Below are positions 1 to 9,530 of a DNA stretch of 64,000 nucleotides, in pieces. Where the stretch lies: positions 39,612,791 to 39,676,790 of the forward strand of contig NC_081412.1 in the NCBI RefSeq assembly GCF_030272615.1, read 5' to 3'. Within the stretch, counting starts at the first letter, position 1; each line of letters opens with the position of its first letter. The notes beneath the pieces were generated by a model. The model had not been told where the DNA came from, did not search any database, and saw only the letters and a program-made list of their open reading frames with translations. The position numbers and the translations under genes were made by a program. The stretch comes from Cryptomeria japonica. Lineage: Eukaryota > Streptophyta > Pinopsida > Cupressales > Cupressaceae.

Positions 1-450
1 ACACATCAGATCATTCTACACATCATGCGAATTAGCTCTCAAGTTGAAGCGAAAATAGTCAGTTATCTGCTGTGCTTGAATGCGAATTACATCTGCTGCT
101 AAGTTGTAAACTTTAAGTGTGATTATCTCCAGTGAAAGGTGCGAACTGCTGTCAAGGATCAGGCGTCCAAAAGTGCAGACCAAGTCACTGGTTGGTGAAG
201 TCAAAAGTGCAGATCTGAGGTGCAGACCTAACACAGATTAGTAAACTACATCAGCCCTAAGTGTGGCCATATCAGACCTCTTAAAAGATAAGTGTTGTAA
301 TCAGAATATTGTGTCTAATTCATAATCAGATCTGAGGATCTCTTCTTGCTGGGTTTTTCCTCCTAGGAGGTTTTCCCAGGGTAATGTTGTCTTGTCTCAT
401 TTTGTTTGCTTTTGTCATTTACTAAGTTGAAATCCCTAACTAAAATAATC
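1..450 (+). repeat. Probable 3' part of a copia-type LTR
   Basis: The stretch at about 340-380 has a pair of T- and C-rich runs around a short inverted repeat (TCCTCCTAGGAGG). This resembles the R/U5 region of many plant copia LTRs. No coding sequence is recognisable, and neither a second LTR nor a flanking primer site is visible, so the element cannot be delimited. Assignment is by resemblance only. Confidence 0.3.
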
Positions 451-904
451 TAATTCTAGTTACTAAATCTATTTTTTGAGTTTTTCTGTTAATCTGAAAG
501 TAAAAACAACAATTGGTAGGTACTGAAGATCTTGGATACATTGATAAAGGTTCATTAATGGATGGCATGAGTAGATTGACAAGGACATAGATGCACAACA
601 AAATTTTAGTAGAAGTTGTTTTCTTTGAACTGATGCCTATCAATATGATCAATCGAGGGAGGCACAGATTGTAGGACTTTAATCTGCATTCTTTCTTTAG
701 TAGTGTTGCAGATCATTGCCAACAAGTGAAAATACATGATAGATTCTCTTTGTTTGGGAAAAAAGTTTTAGGGTACAAAAGTAGATAGAAGCTTGTCATC
801 GAAATATGTAGTATGGCACATTATAAATACATCCCAAAAGGTTTCTTCAAACATGAAAATTGTCAAGTTGATGAGAATAGTGATAGAAAGCTAAGTTACC
901 TGGT
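451..904. other. Unassigned intergenic DNA
   Basis: No convincing coding frame, RNA gene or repeat boundary is visible in this AT-rich stretch. Confidence 0.4.
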
Positions 905-1290
905 TTGCCTGTCTATAGCCCCTAACACGGACCGGGTCCGCGTGGGTCCTGGTTCGCGTTGGGTTTTTTACTAGTTCGGACAGGGTTCAACCCAGGGGCC
1001 CTGGGTTCCGGCCCCTAGGGGGAAGCCTGTTTGGACCCAGGCGAACCCAACTACAGACCTGGGTGAAACCAAGTTCGTTGGCTGGGTTAAGTCACTTAAA
1101 GTGACTTTTAACATTAAAAAATTAATTTTTTTGCCTTTGTAAATGAAAAATTTAAAGAAATAAATGCAATAATTAATTCTGAACTTATCATTTAGAAACT
1201 TTGAAAATTGTTGGAGGAATCTTTGAAATTTTTCGCATATTACTTGAACCCATGAACTGGGTTCGCTTCCTCAAACCTGAACCGGTAATT
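905..1290. repeat. GC-rich palindromic repeat with GGGTTC-type motifs
   Basis: This island is far more GC-rich than its surroundings. It is packed with GGGTTC, GGGTCC and GAACCC motifs in both orientations. It contains a palindrome at 991-1005 (CCCAGGG, one base, CCCTGGG) and another at 1012-1021 (CCCCTAGGGG). A weaker set of the same motifs recurs at about 1243-1285. Such motif clusters are typical of subterminal regions of plant hAT transposons, and a decayed hAT transposase lies 1.5 kb away, but no matching terminal repeat was found at the far side. Confidence 0.4.
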
Positions 1291-1487
1291 TAGATAAAAA
1301 ACCTAGATTTACTTCTGCATAATCCTACACCCATCCCCATCTCCAATAGACCTGGGAGGCCAATTATTTCGGCATAGGCAATAATAGGTTTGAAGCAAGG
1401 TGCAATGTTTAATGGGAAGTGTGGGGTTGCTTGGTGAAACCCTCTCAAAGATATTTAGACAATTTCATGCTTAAGAAGATGATGAAA

Positions 1488-1990
1488 TATTATTAGGAAA
1501 GGCTTGAGCAAGAAATTTGACAAAGTCTTGATGCCTATGGTGGCAAGTACAATTCTTTGAATTTACGTGAAGTTACCAAAATTGAAGGTGGATATCTTAT
1601 CATTAATGGCATTGTGCAAATTGCGAGTTATGCTCTTAAAGTAGCAACTAAAGTGGAAACTTTTGGGAAGGTTTGTAGAATAAGGTTAGCAAGAACATGT
1701 ATTTCTTAAATGTTATCACACTATCTCTATGGTATTTATGGAGATTTAAGGAAGAGTTTCTTGCATTGTCAAACATCCAGCATGTCCATGCAGGTGATCC
1801 TTGTGTTTTATGTGTACTCCATAATATTTTTGCTGCTTTAAGCTTGGTGACCTCAAAAGTAACCCAAAAAGTTGTTGCACCTATTTCTTTAAGAATTGAT
1901 CTCAATAATTTTTATCTCGAGAGTAATTCATTTTGTGGGCACAGATGAATGATGCATCTGAATTATTGGCTTTGATCTTTGACTGCTAAC
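1488..1990 (+). pseudogene. Ubiquitin carboxyl-terminal hydrolase-related protein, fragment
   Basis: Conceptual translation resembles the start of the peptidase domain of the large plant UCH-related proteins (the Arabidopsis At3g47890/At3g47910 type). Around 1697-1945 it contains FLNVITLSLWYL, then GDPCVLCVLHNIF and APISLRI. A frame change gives MNDASELLALIFDC at about 1945-1975, followed by a stop. An upstream piece at about 1488-1680 reads ERLEQEIQQSLDAYGGKY and ends at an AAG/GTTTGT sequence that could be a splice donor. The residue normally the catalytic Cys before FLNV is Tyr here. Stops, a frameshift and loss of the rest of the domain make this a dead fragment. It may be a remnant of a duplicated gene or a piece carried by a transposon. 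Family by recall, moderately sure. Confidence 0.6.
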
Positions 1991-2049
1991 ATCGTGCATG
2001 CAACAACTTTAGATTGAGAGTCATTTGACATTTTAGAACACTCACTTTG

Positions 2050-2720
2050 ACTTGCTTGAGGGCAAGCAAATTTGGGGTGGGAGGAATAAGAGTAGCATTG
2101 AGTGAGTGTACTAGTAGTACAGAAATAATTAGGGTCAGTTAAATCATGAAATAAGGTAGATGAATCAGTTAGGATCAATTAAATCAGGAAATAAAGGGAG
2201 GATGAGCCAGTTAGGATCAATTAAATAAGGAAATAAGGTGGATGAGTCAGCTAGGTTTAGTTGAAAAAAAAGGATGGAATTGTCAATTAATTGCCATTGA
2301 TTGAGGAAGGAACTTGTCAGTCAGATTGCCATTGATTGAGGAAGCATAGAGTATATAGGTAGCACCTGGAGGAAAAGTTAAAGTGACTTGAGATATGAAA
2401 ACAAAAATCATCTACATTCTTAGGTTTGTGATATTGTCATAGCATCTAGTGCTATTTGGATACCCTTAAAGTGTAGCAAATGAGATCATCTTGTGGAAAC
2501 CCTTAAGGAGCAGATCAAAATTCAGAGTGACTTAGAAACTTTAGGAGTTTTAGATTTGTCTATGCATTGTACTAGCATGTTTAGATTTGTAAGTTGTCAT
2601 ATTAGCGAATTTCAATTTGTATGTTTGTGTTTGAATAAAATATAAATACAAAAAAATATTTATTGCTGTGGTATTTTTGGGTTTGTTATTGTCTATGCTT
2701 TTAGTAATGGTCTTGACACA
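2050..2720 (+). repeat. Gypsy-like polypurine tract and LTR remnant
   Basis: At about 2055-2083 the sequence reads GGGCAAGCAAATTTGGGGTGGG, close to the segment just before the 3' LTR of many plant Ty3/gypsy elements. The following 600 bp are non-coding, carry a TATA-like TATATAG at about 2351, and fade into unassigned sequence near 2700. The second LTR and the terminal dinucleotides cannot be fixed, so the boundaries are approximate. Confidence 0.35.
2131..2265. repeat. Short tandem repeat, period about 41 bp
   Basis: Three clear copies and one weak copy begin at about 2131, 2171, 2213 and 2251. The shared core is AGGATCAATTAAAT followed by AGGAAATAA and GGATGAGTCAG variants. It lies inside the putative LTR and is probably an LTR-internal expansion. 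Confidence 0.6.
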
Positions 2721-2829
2721 TTTGTTAAGTGTGCGTACACATAAAAGAAGTGAAGTAAATACTTGAATTTTTTGTTACTTGGTGTTTGGATGGGTCTCCC
2801 TTGGATTTGCTAGTGTAGAAGAAAAGAGC

Positions 2830-4425
2830 CTCCCCTTAGCCTGCTGTACATTTGCTACTAGTCAATGCATGTTGAGAGGCCTTCCATAACCTCACCATAA
2901 ACATATTTGAAGTCCATGGAAAAGAAAAAATTGGAGTTGAGGTAATGCCCTGCTGCATGAATGGCTTGGTGGAGTTGATTGTTCCACTTCCAATTAATGA
3001 TGTTCCAAATTGGTTCAAATTTTGCTCTATCTCCCTTGTAATAGTTTTGGATGGCCTCCTTGACCCTGTCTGTCACCTCATAAATGCAATCCATCAACTC
3101 ACCATCAACCTAGCACAAAACTTTGACTAGAGGATCCACCACTGTCAAACAAATTAAAATTGGAATTAAAAATTGATTTAAAAAAAACTAACAATAACTT
3201 ATAGTTAAAATTTAGAGAAAGTAATATTAAAGGATAAAATTTAAAATTTAAAATAAAATTTTAAGTTCTATTGATAATCTTTCCAGCTTCTTTGTGAAAA
3301 AATTGCCTTTGCAATTTTATCGTTTAGCTTTGTTTGGATAAGAAGAAGCCATCCCTTGTTAGTTTATAAACATCTGCTGAAAAGATGTTTACCATACTAC
3401 AAATGTTTTGCAAGGTGATGAAGTTAGCTACAAATCATGCTGCATCCACTTGCACAAACTTTTTCCCCTGTGTCTAATCTCTCACCAAACTAAGTACTGA
3501 AGGGGGATCGTAGATATATTTGGAGATGTTTCTCTCTACCATAGGTGTTGCCCAATCAAGATCATGTATATTCTTCAATAATAGATCAAAGCAATGGGCA
3601 GCTCAAAGGATTTTAAAAGTGTTGAGTGGCACCACATTTTCTTTCCCCACCGCTAACTCAATTTTCTCTAACATTATACTCAAATTCTTTGCATTTTAAA
3701 ATTTGTTCAAGCCATCTATGGACTCAAAGAACATCATCTCTTGATTTGAAGCTGTTGAGTGCACAATTTCTTCCATTTGTTCACCCATCTGACGATATGG
3801 TGCATTCATATGTGCATCACTGCTTCCTTTGCTATTCTACATTTCTTTTTGCATTTGCCACTTCTTTTTTTAGCAACAACCCATTTAAGTCACGTGGAGT
3901 AGGCACCCTGTACCTTTTTCTTACAACTGCCAAGGCTGTGACCAAATTCTTCCAATATGGGGTTTTTTGTCACATTGAAAGGAAGGTTGTTTTAGAACCA
4001 ATTGTTTTTGTAAAAGCTATATGTCTATTTTGGATTTCCTCATGCTTGTCTTTGTTTCAAGCTGTACCTTGAAGCATAGGCTGTGACCTTGACATGTCTT
4101 GTGGAGCAAAAAAATCGTCTTATTGGATATTGCTGGAGCTTGACGAAGTGGATGTGCCTGGAATCCATGGACTGTGAAGAGCCCACAATCTTTGCCATGT
4201 CTTCCTCTATTATTGTGTTGTGCCAGGATTCGTCACTGCTCTAATGGTTTTGTTTGCCTTAGTCATTTTTTTGTTCCATTAAGGCAAGAGCTTTATTTAT
4301 CTTTTGTTCTCCCTCTTACCATTTTGACACAATTTCACATTGCAGCTAGCAATGCATGCAAGGTGGTACTTCAAGTGATTGGTGCCTACACTCATCTTAA
4401 GCTTCCAATAGTTGCATTTAACAAT
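2830..4425 (-). pseudogene. hAT-superfamily transposase, decayed
   Basis: Read on the minus strand from 4425 downwards, the order of domains is that of a plant hAT transposase. First comes a BED-type zinc finger at about 4420-4320 (CNYWKLKMSVGTNHLKYHL, CxxxC-type start and HLKYHL helix). Next is a central segment near 3780 equivalent to the catalytic-domain SDGWT block. At about 3600-3350 are AAHCFDLLLKNI and YIYDPPSVLSLVRD. At about 3130-2860 are MDCIYEVTDRVKEAIQNYYKG and NNQLHQAIHAAGHYLN. Several in-frame stops and frameshifts make it inactive, and the C-terminal dimerisation region is missing. It would have cut and pasted its own element. Terminal repeats and an 8-bp target duplication were not found. 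Confidence 0.8.
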
Positions 4426-5162
4426 TACTGTAGCAAGAGCAGCATTTTTATTCTATAAATCCTCTTCTAACTAATAAAAACAGTGTTTATAAATATAAAA
4501 TAATTCTAGAAATGCTTAGAAACAAACAGAAATAAATTGAAACCTTGAAAATTGCAGAAAAATTGCTTTTTAAATTGCCTTCAATTGCTCAAGGAAGATT
4601 ACAGATGCTTTGCAAGAAGTGTGTAGGTTGGATTAAGGTTTTAAAGACCAAAGAACTGTGTTTTTCTTGTGTTCAGGCCACATCTGTGTTTCTGCCATTC
4701 TAGGTGGGTTTGATTTGCAGATGCATCAAGTACTCACTGTGAGATTACATAATGAACCCGTGCCATCTTGGTGACGAGTCCATGTTAAGGTTTCTTAGTT
4801 GGCATTTAACACACGATAACTTGATGGTTCTGGGATCTCTATGACTTTTTGAATTATGCTACCTATCATAAAATGTATCTAAATTTCAGTCTTCTACAAA
4901 GCTTTGTGATTAGTTTTTCTCTAAGCATTTTAAAGAAAAGAGTTTTTATGAACTCAAAATAAGGAAGCTTAGATGCCGCCTGGGGATAAGGTTTTGATTT
5001 AGGATTTTGACAGATGGTTGCCATTTTAAAAATTTTGTGATTTCCTCATTTCTTTTGAAACATTTTGTCAGGGCAGTAAAACACAATTACTTAATTTGCA
5101 GTTCATCTACATGATCCATTAGGTTTGTTCTTGGGAATGATAGAAGTTTGGTATTTGTGCAG
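4426..5162 (+). other. Probable intron or 5' flank of the FRIGIDA-like gene
   Basis: No coding frame of note lies here. The sequence is T-rich towards its end and finishes in TTTGTGCAG at 5154-5162, a good splice acceptor for the exon that follows. The missing upstream exons are not seen in the window. Confidence 0.5.
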
Positions 5163-6990
5163 ATTTTGTGGACAAGCTTTCAAAAAATGGCAAGTCAATA
5201 GAGGCCATCAGATATGCTCATGCATTTGGCATAATGGATAAAGTAAAACTGACGGATTTGTTGAAAGCCTATTTAGAAGATACAGAGAAAGCTGTAAAGG
5301 ACATTGTGAAGAAGGGAGGGGGCGTACCATCTTCTCTGGTTTGTTTTGTTTATTTTTGGTTTTAATGATTGAAAGGGATCACTTTTTAATATTTAAATTC
5401 TGTGAGATGGCAAATTATTGTCTTTTGGCATGCTTTTTATTGGATTTCTGTTTGCAGCTTAATTCAGCGATGACGGAGATCGATGCCATAAATACAGTCA
5501 TCAAGGTTGTCAAAGAGTATAACCTGGAAGATATGTTTCCACTAGATGATTTGCAAAACAAACTCAAGAGGTTGCAAAAAGTTAAAGAGATACGAATGGG
5601 TACAGGTGAACACAATTTCTCTATGAGAAATAAAGTCAATAAGAAAGCTGCTGCATCCACACCAGAGAAGAAGATGATGGTAACTACAGTAGAGAAGAAA
5701 GCTGCTGAAGCTAAGTCTGACAAGAAAAGTGATGCCAAAGAAAAGGAAAGGCTTAAAAGGCCACGTTCTTCTGAGCCTCTTAAAGCTATTGTAGAATTAC
5801 GTGGGACTCAGGGCCCAGCAGATTTAGGGCTAAATAGGCTATCACAGAGAGTAAAATATGATTCAGAATGGGAAATGAATAGTACTGCTCGTGATAAGGA
5901 AAAGGTCCCTCACAATGCTGGTTTATTTCAGAGTAATCATGCGATTTATAGGGATGATCACAACCTATCATCTTATCAGGGTGATAGTAGAAGTGCTCTG
6001 CAGCCATCAATGTATGGAAGTGGTCATCCTGGCACTTTTGTGACACCATCAACCACTGTGACTCAAGCCAATGAGAGAAGAGTTTCTGATGGCTATCCCT
6101 CAGCATCTGGTTACAGTAATATAAAGGGCCCAGCAGATTTAGGGCTAAATAGGCTATCACAGAGAGTAAAATATGATTCAGAATGGGAAATGAATAGTAC
6201 TGCTCGTGATAAGGAAAAGGTCCCTCATAATGCTGGTTTATTTCAGAGTAATCATGCGATTTATAGGGATGATCACAACCTAACATCTTATCAGGGTGAT
6301 AGTAGAAGTGCTCTGCAGCCATCAATGTATGGAAGTGGTCATCCTGGCACTTTTGTGACACCATCAACCACTGTGACTCAAGCCAATGAGAGAAGAGTCT
6401 CTGATGGCTATCCCTCAGCATCTGGTTACAGTAATATAAACCCTGTAGGACCATCATATTATGAAACTAGGGCAATGGCCGGTGCTCTCGCAGTCTCATC
6501 AGCACAAATTAATTATGATGTTAGAGGTCTTCAAAATTATACACCAACATTTGGTGGTGTGGATAAAAGTTCATTTGGATCGTCCACATATAATATTGGT
6601 GCTGTGGCGAACTCCTCAAGCAGTCTGGTGAAAAATAATTATGAGAGGGGCCCTGAATCAAACGTCTCAACTCTTGGTGGTGATAATTTGAGTAACGTGA
6701 GTTCATCAATGTATGGTTCTAATTGGTCATCTGATCCAAATAATTGGAATGGCAGAAGAGGCCTTGATCAGTATAAGTTAAAATTAGGGGCAGATAACAC
6801 ACATTCCAGGAATTCATCAGTATATGATTCTGGTGCATCTGCAGTGCCATCAACCAATTTATATGGTTCTGGATTGGAGCAGAAGATCTCAGGTTATGGT
6901 AATACTACATCCAATCATGGATCTGTGGCTTCTGCTGCTGGTGTGTCAGGGCAATCTGCGATAAATAGGTATCAGTTCAATAGTGGCTAA
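5163..6990 (+). CDS. FRIGIDA-like protein, 3' exons (5163-5338 and 5458-6990)
   Basis: The first exon starts after TGCAG and opens mid-codon, reading FVDKLSKNGKSIEAIRYAHA and then a segment ending GVPSSL. A phase-0 GT..AG intron of 119 bp (5339-5457) separates it from LNSAMTEIDAINTVIKVVKE, followed by an EDMFPLDDLQNKLKRL segment. These are the last helices of the FRIGIDA domain, found in FRI and FRL proteins, nuclear factors linked to flowering control and chromatin. A Lys-rich linker follows, then a long Ser/Gly/Tyr-rich, probably disordered tail ending at a TAA-type stop after RYQFNSG. The N-terminal half of the FRIGIDA domain lies upstream of the window or is lost. The tail holds a near-identical in-frame 105-residue duplication. 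The frame is open for over 500 codons with clean splice sites, so the gene may be live, but a truncated copy is not excluded. Confidence 0.8.
5811..6440 (+). repeat. In-frame tandem duplication, 2 x 315 bp
   Basis: Copy 1 is 5811-6125 and copy 2 is 6126-6440, directly abutting. By eye only three bases differ (CACAAT/CATAAT, TATCAT/TAACAT, GTTTCT/GTCTCT), giving one Ser/Thr change. The period of 105 codons keeps the frame. Each copy starts GPADLGLNRLSQRV and ends SASGYSNIK or SASGYSNIN. Confidence 0.95.
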
Positions 6991-8574
6991 AGATTTTGAT
7001 ATTGTTCTACCAAAAATTCATTCTTATGAAGAGTATGGTGTGGAGAGCATTCTGGATTTGAAGATCTAAAATCAGCTTGAAAATGTGTAAGACTTTATAT
7101 TAAGCTTTAAGGTAGAGTCTAGCAGTTCTGTTTCTTACAACTTTTGGGGTACATGAATATAATGTTGGGTTCAAAAATTAGATATGGATGCTTCTAGAAT
7201 TTTTTGGTTGAAAAACAAATTCAATCTTGAAGTTATGAACCAGAAATTTTACAAGTTTGTTTGCCAATCTTATCTAATAGAAAATCTTATTTAAATTTGT
7301 TAATGAGAACAATCAAAGTTACCTCCATCAATAATTTGTTTATTGAAAGAAAATGAACCATTGGTAATCTAAAAAGTATCACTTACTCCCGTAATTTTAT
7401 GAAAGGACCGAGGAACTATCAACAATGTTGTTTGAGCCCTTCCTTTAATAAGTTCCATATTTTTTCTAATTTATCTGTTAATTAAAATATGTTAGTGGTG
7501 TCCGTTAAAATGGGGGAGGGGGTAGGTAATTGAGGCTCTTGTTGAGCAATTCTCATCTTGACGCTTTGTTGATTATTCCATGTTTAAAATTTCTGGAATT
7601 TTCGTTTGAGTTTATTCAATAATTTTTTTGACAAAACTGAAAATTTATTGGGAAATGCTGTTAGCGGTTGGGATCTCAACCTTAGTCGATAATTTTGTAA
7701 CTTTAACGGGGCTTCAATCAAAGAAAGAGCAAGTTATGGATTAACTATTAGAAGCTTTTGCACTATCTAATATGTTCATTGAAAACATTTGGGATAGTTG
7801 ATTTTAGCATTTTTTATACACTTGGAGACTTTATTAGCCATGCCCAATAAAGAAATATTACAATAATGCCCTTATGGGGTTGAAGCGTGGACATTAATGA
7901 AGAGGAAGATTTCTTCACTAGGAATTTTGAGCCTGTGTTAAAGAACGGTAATGAATGTGTACTTGACCACTAGTTTGTAGTGTTTGGCTGTGAAAATTCT
8001 GAGCGTAGATATGCCATATGATTTGATTATGGTGACAAGGGCTAAAAGATCTTAGATTGTAGTCAAGTTTTTATTAGTTTTACTATAGTAGATTTTTATT
8101 TATTGTTCATTTATTCTTAGTTCATAGTTGTCAATAGCATTCATTGTTGTGTCAAAATGTAGAAGTGTTGGAAATAATAAATAAACAAAATTGTGTCAAT
8201 TGGAGTGCATGTTCGGTGGTACTTGACACTCCTTGTAAAAAGTTCACATAATGTGGGGTGGGGGAAATATGTTCTTTCCTCACAAGTGACAAAATGAGCC
8301 TCAAAAATTGAATCTACTAAGTAGGTAGCCAACACATTGGAGGATGGAGGCATAGGAGGTTGAGGACATTTAGTGACCTCTTGTCAGTCACTAGCGATGG
8401 GGTCGTGAAATTATATTAGTGACTAAGCTATTTGTGTCAAATTGACTAAAGCCAAGATCAATTTCTAGGTGGTAGTGGCAACTGTTTCATATCATTTGTG
8501 ATTAGAGTGGCAATGATCTATAATAGTGGTTGCATACGCGACAACAAGGGTTTGGTGCTCAATCTTTTTATGTA
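6991..8574. other. 3' flank, no gene seen
   Basis: This holds the presumed 3' untranslated region of the FRIGIDA-like gene (to about 7.3 kb), then unassigned AT-rich DNA. From about 8.15 kb it may already belong to the retroelement whose 3' end follows. Two or three more imperfect inverted repeats (for example GGAGTG at 8199 with CACTCC at 8227) precede the main hairpin array. Confidence 0.4.
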
Positions 8575-8949
8575 TGTGATTGAATGTGTTTGTCCCTAAT
8601 CATTGTTGTTGGTTGTTTGTGAATGGACGTGTTTGTCCCCATTCACAAGAAGATGTAAATGATTGGATGTGTTTGTCCTTAATCACAAGAGTTGGTGATT
8701 GTGATTGGATGTGTGTCCCCAATTATAATTGTTGTGAGCAGATGTGTTTCCCTGTTCACAACCTTGATGTTGGATAGATGTGTTCGTCCCTATCCAAATT
8801 TGATGCAAGACTTTGGATAGATGTGTTAATCCCTATCCTTGGTTACATGGGTAGATGTGTTTGTCTCTATACTTGGATGAAAGAACAGTGAGCATAGTGA
8901 GGCTAGTTCCACTATTGCTTGACATGAGTAGATGCATATGTCTCTACTC
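8575..8949 (+). repeat. Array of about nine hairpins with constant loop and variable stems
   Basis: A core close to ATGTGTTTGTCC recurs at 8584, 8627, 8667, 8709, 8742, 8778, 8821, 8855 and 8932. Each copy is flanked by arms that differ from unit to unit yet pair with each other. Examples are TTGTGAATGG with CCATTCACAA (8617-8626/8639-8648), GTTGTGAGCAG with CTGTTCACAAC (8731-8741/8752-8762), TTGGATAG with CTATCCAA (8770-8777/8790-8797) and GAGTAG with CTACTC (8926-8931/8944-8949). Nearly all imperfections are G-T pairs that become G-U wobbles only in plus-strand RNA. The array ends 75 bp before a polypurine tract, so it lies in the 3' untranslated part of an LTR element. Confidence 0.85.
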
Positions 8950-9024
8950 TTACATTATATTTTTGGTGAGCTACTAAATGTGGTCATCAAGTATTGTGAT
9001 GCACTTTCTCCCCATGTTCACACT

Positions 9025-9037
9025 AAGGGAGGGGGGG
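9025..9037 (+). other. Polypurine tract
   Basis: AAGGGAGGGGGGG directly precedes a TGTTAG start of an LTR. It would prime plus-strand DNA synthesis of the retroelement. Confidence 0.7.
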
Positions 9038-9530
9038 TGTTAGAAATTAGTGTTCACATAGGTGTTACGAATATTGCATCATAGGATGCATAAATAATTA
9101 AAGCATAAAATAATTAGGCTTGTCATTATGGAGGGGTGTTGCTATATGTGTTACAAATAAGTGTCATAATATTAATCTGTTGAGAAACAACTTAATATTG
9201 TTATTAGTCACAAATAGGTTAGTATAATGGTTATACAAACTTGTTTGTAGGAAGTTAAGTTGTTAAAACAACTCATATAATTAGGAGTTGTTTCCTCTGA
9301 AATAGGATTGGACAATCCTATAAATATGTAATATGTATTGAATGAAAAGGTGAGAAGCACATATATCTTGTTTTTACTTATTCTTGCTTCTCATTGTCAT
9401 TGCCCATATTTCAATAAATTTAAGGCATTAGAGAAAGTCAAGTTTGACATTTGTTTTATTAATTTTCATTGTGTTTTGTTAAATTTGCAAGAGTTTGAAG
9501 TAGAGTTTCAGTTGTTTATTCTTAGAGGTA
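9038..9530 (+). repeat. 3' LTR of a retroelement (right end uncertain)
   Basis: The LTR begins TGTTAGAAATTAG right after the polypurine tract and holds a TATA-type motif (CTATAAATATG) at about 9318. A short reading frame at 9338-9535 has no recognisable domain. The 3' boundary is not marked by a clear CA plus target repeat, and the 5' LTR is not in the window, so this is a truncated element. Confidence 0.55.

Noticed and set aside
2945-4458. Plus-strand open frames of 61-148 codons
   Set aside because: They are opposite the hAT transposase remains, whose motifs run clearly on the minus strand.
5786-6457. 223-codon open frame on the minus strand
   Set aside because: It is the reverse of the FRIGIDA-like tail and is long only because the 315-bp duplication doubles an open stretch. 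It contains His/Gln/Tyr-rich text with no domain.
8580-8777. 65-codon open frame rich in Cys and Val
   Set aside because: It is a by-product of the repeated ATGTGTTTGTCC cores and would not be conserved across the differing stems.
8575-8949. CRISPR-like repeat-spacer array
   Set aside because: The repeated core is short, spacing is irregular and the variable parts pair across the core. That is a hairpin array in a plant retroelement, not repeats and spacers.
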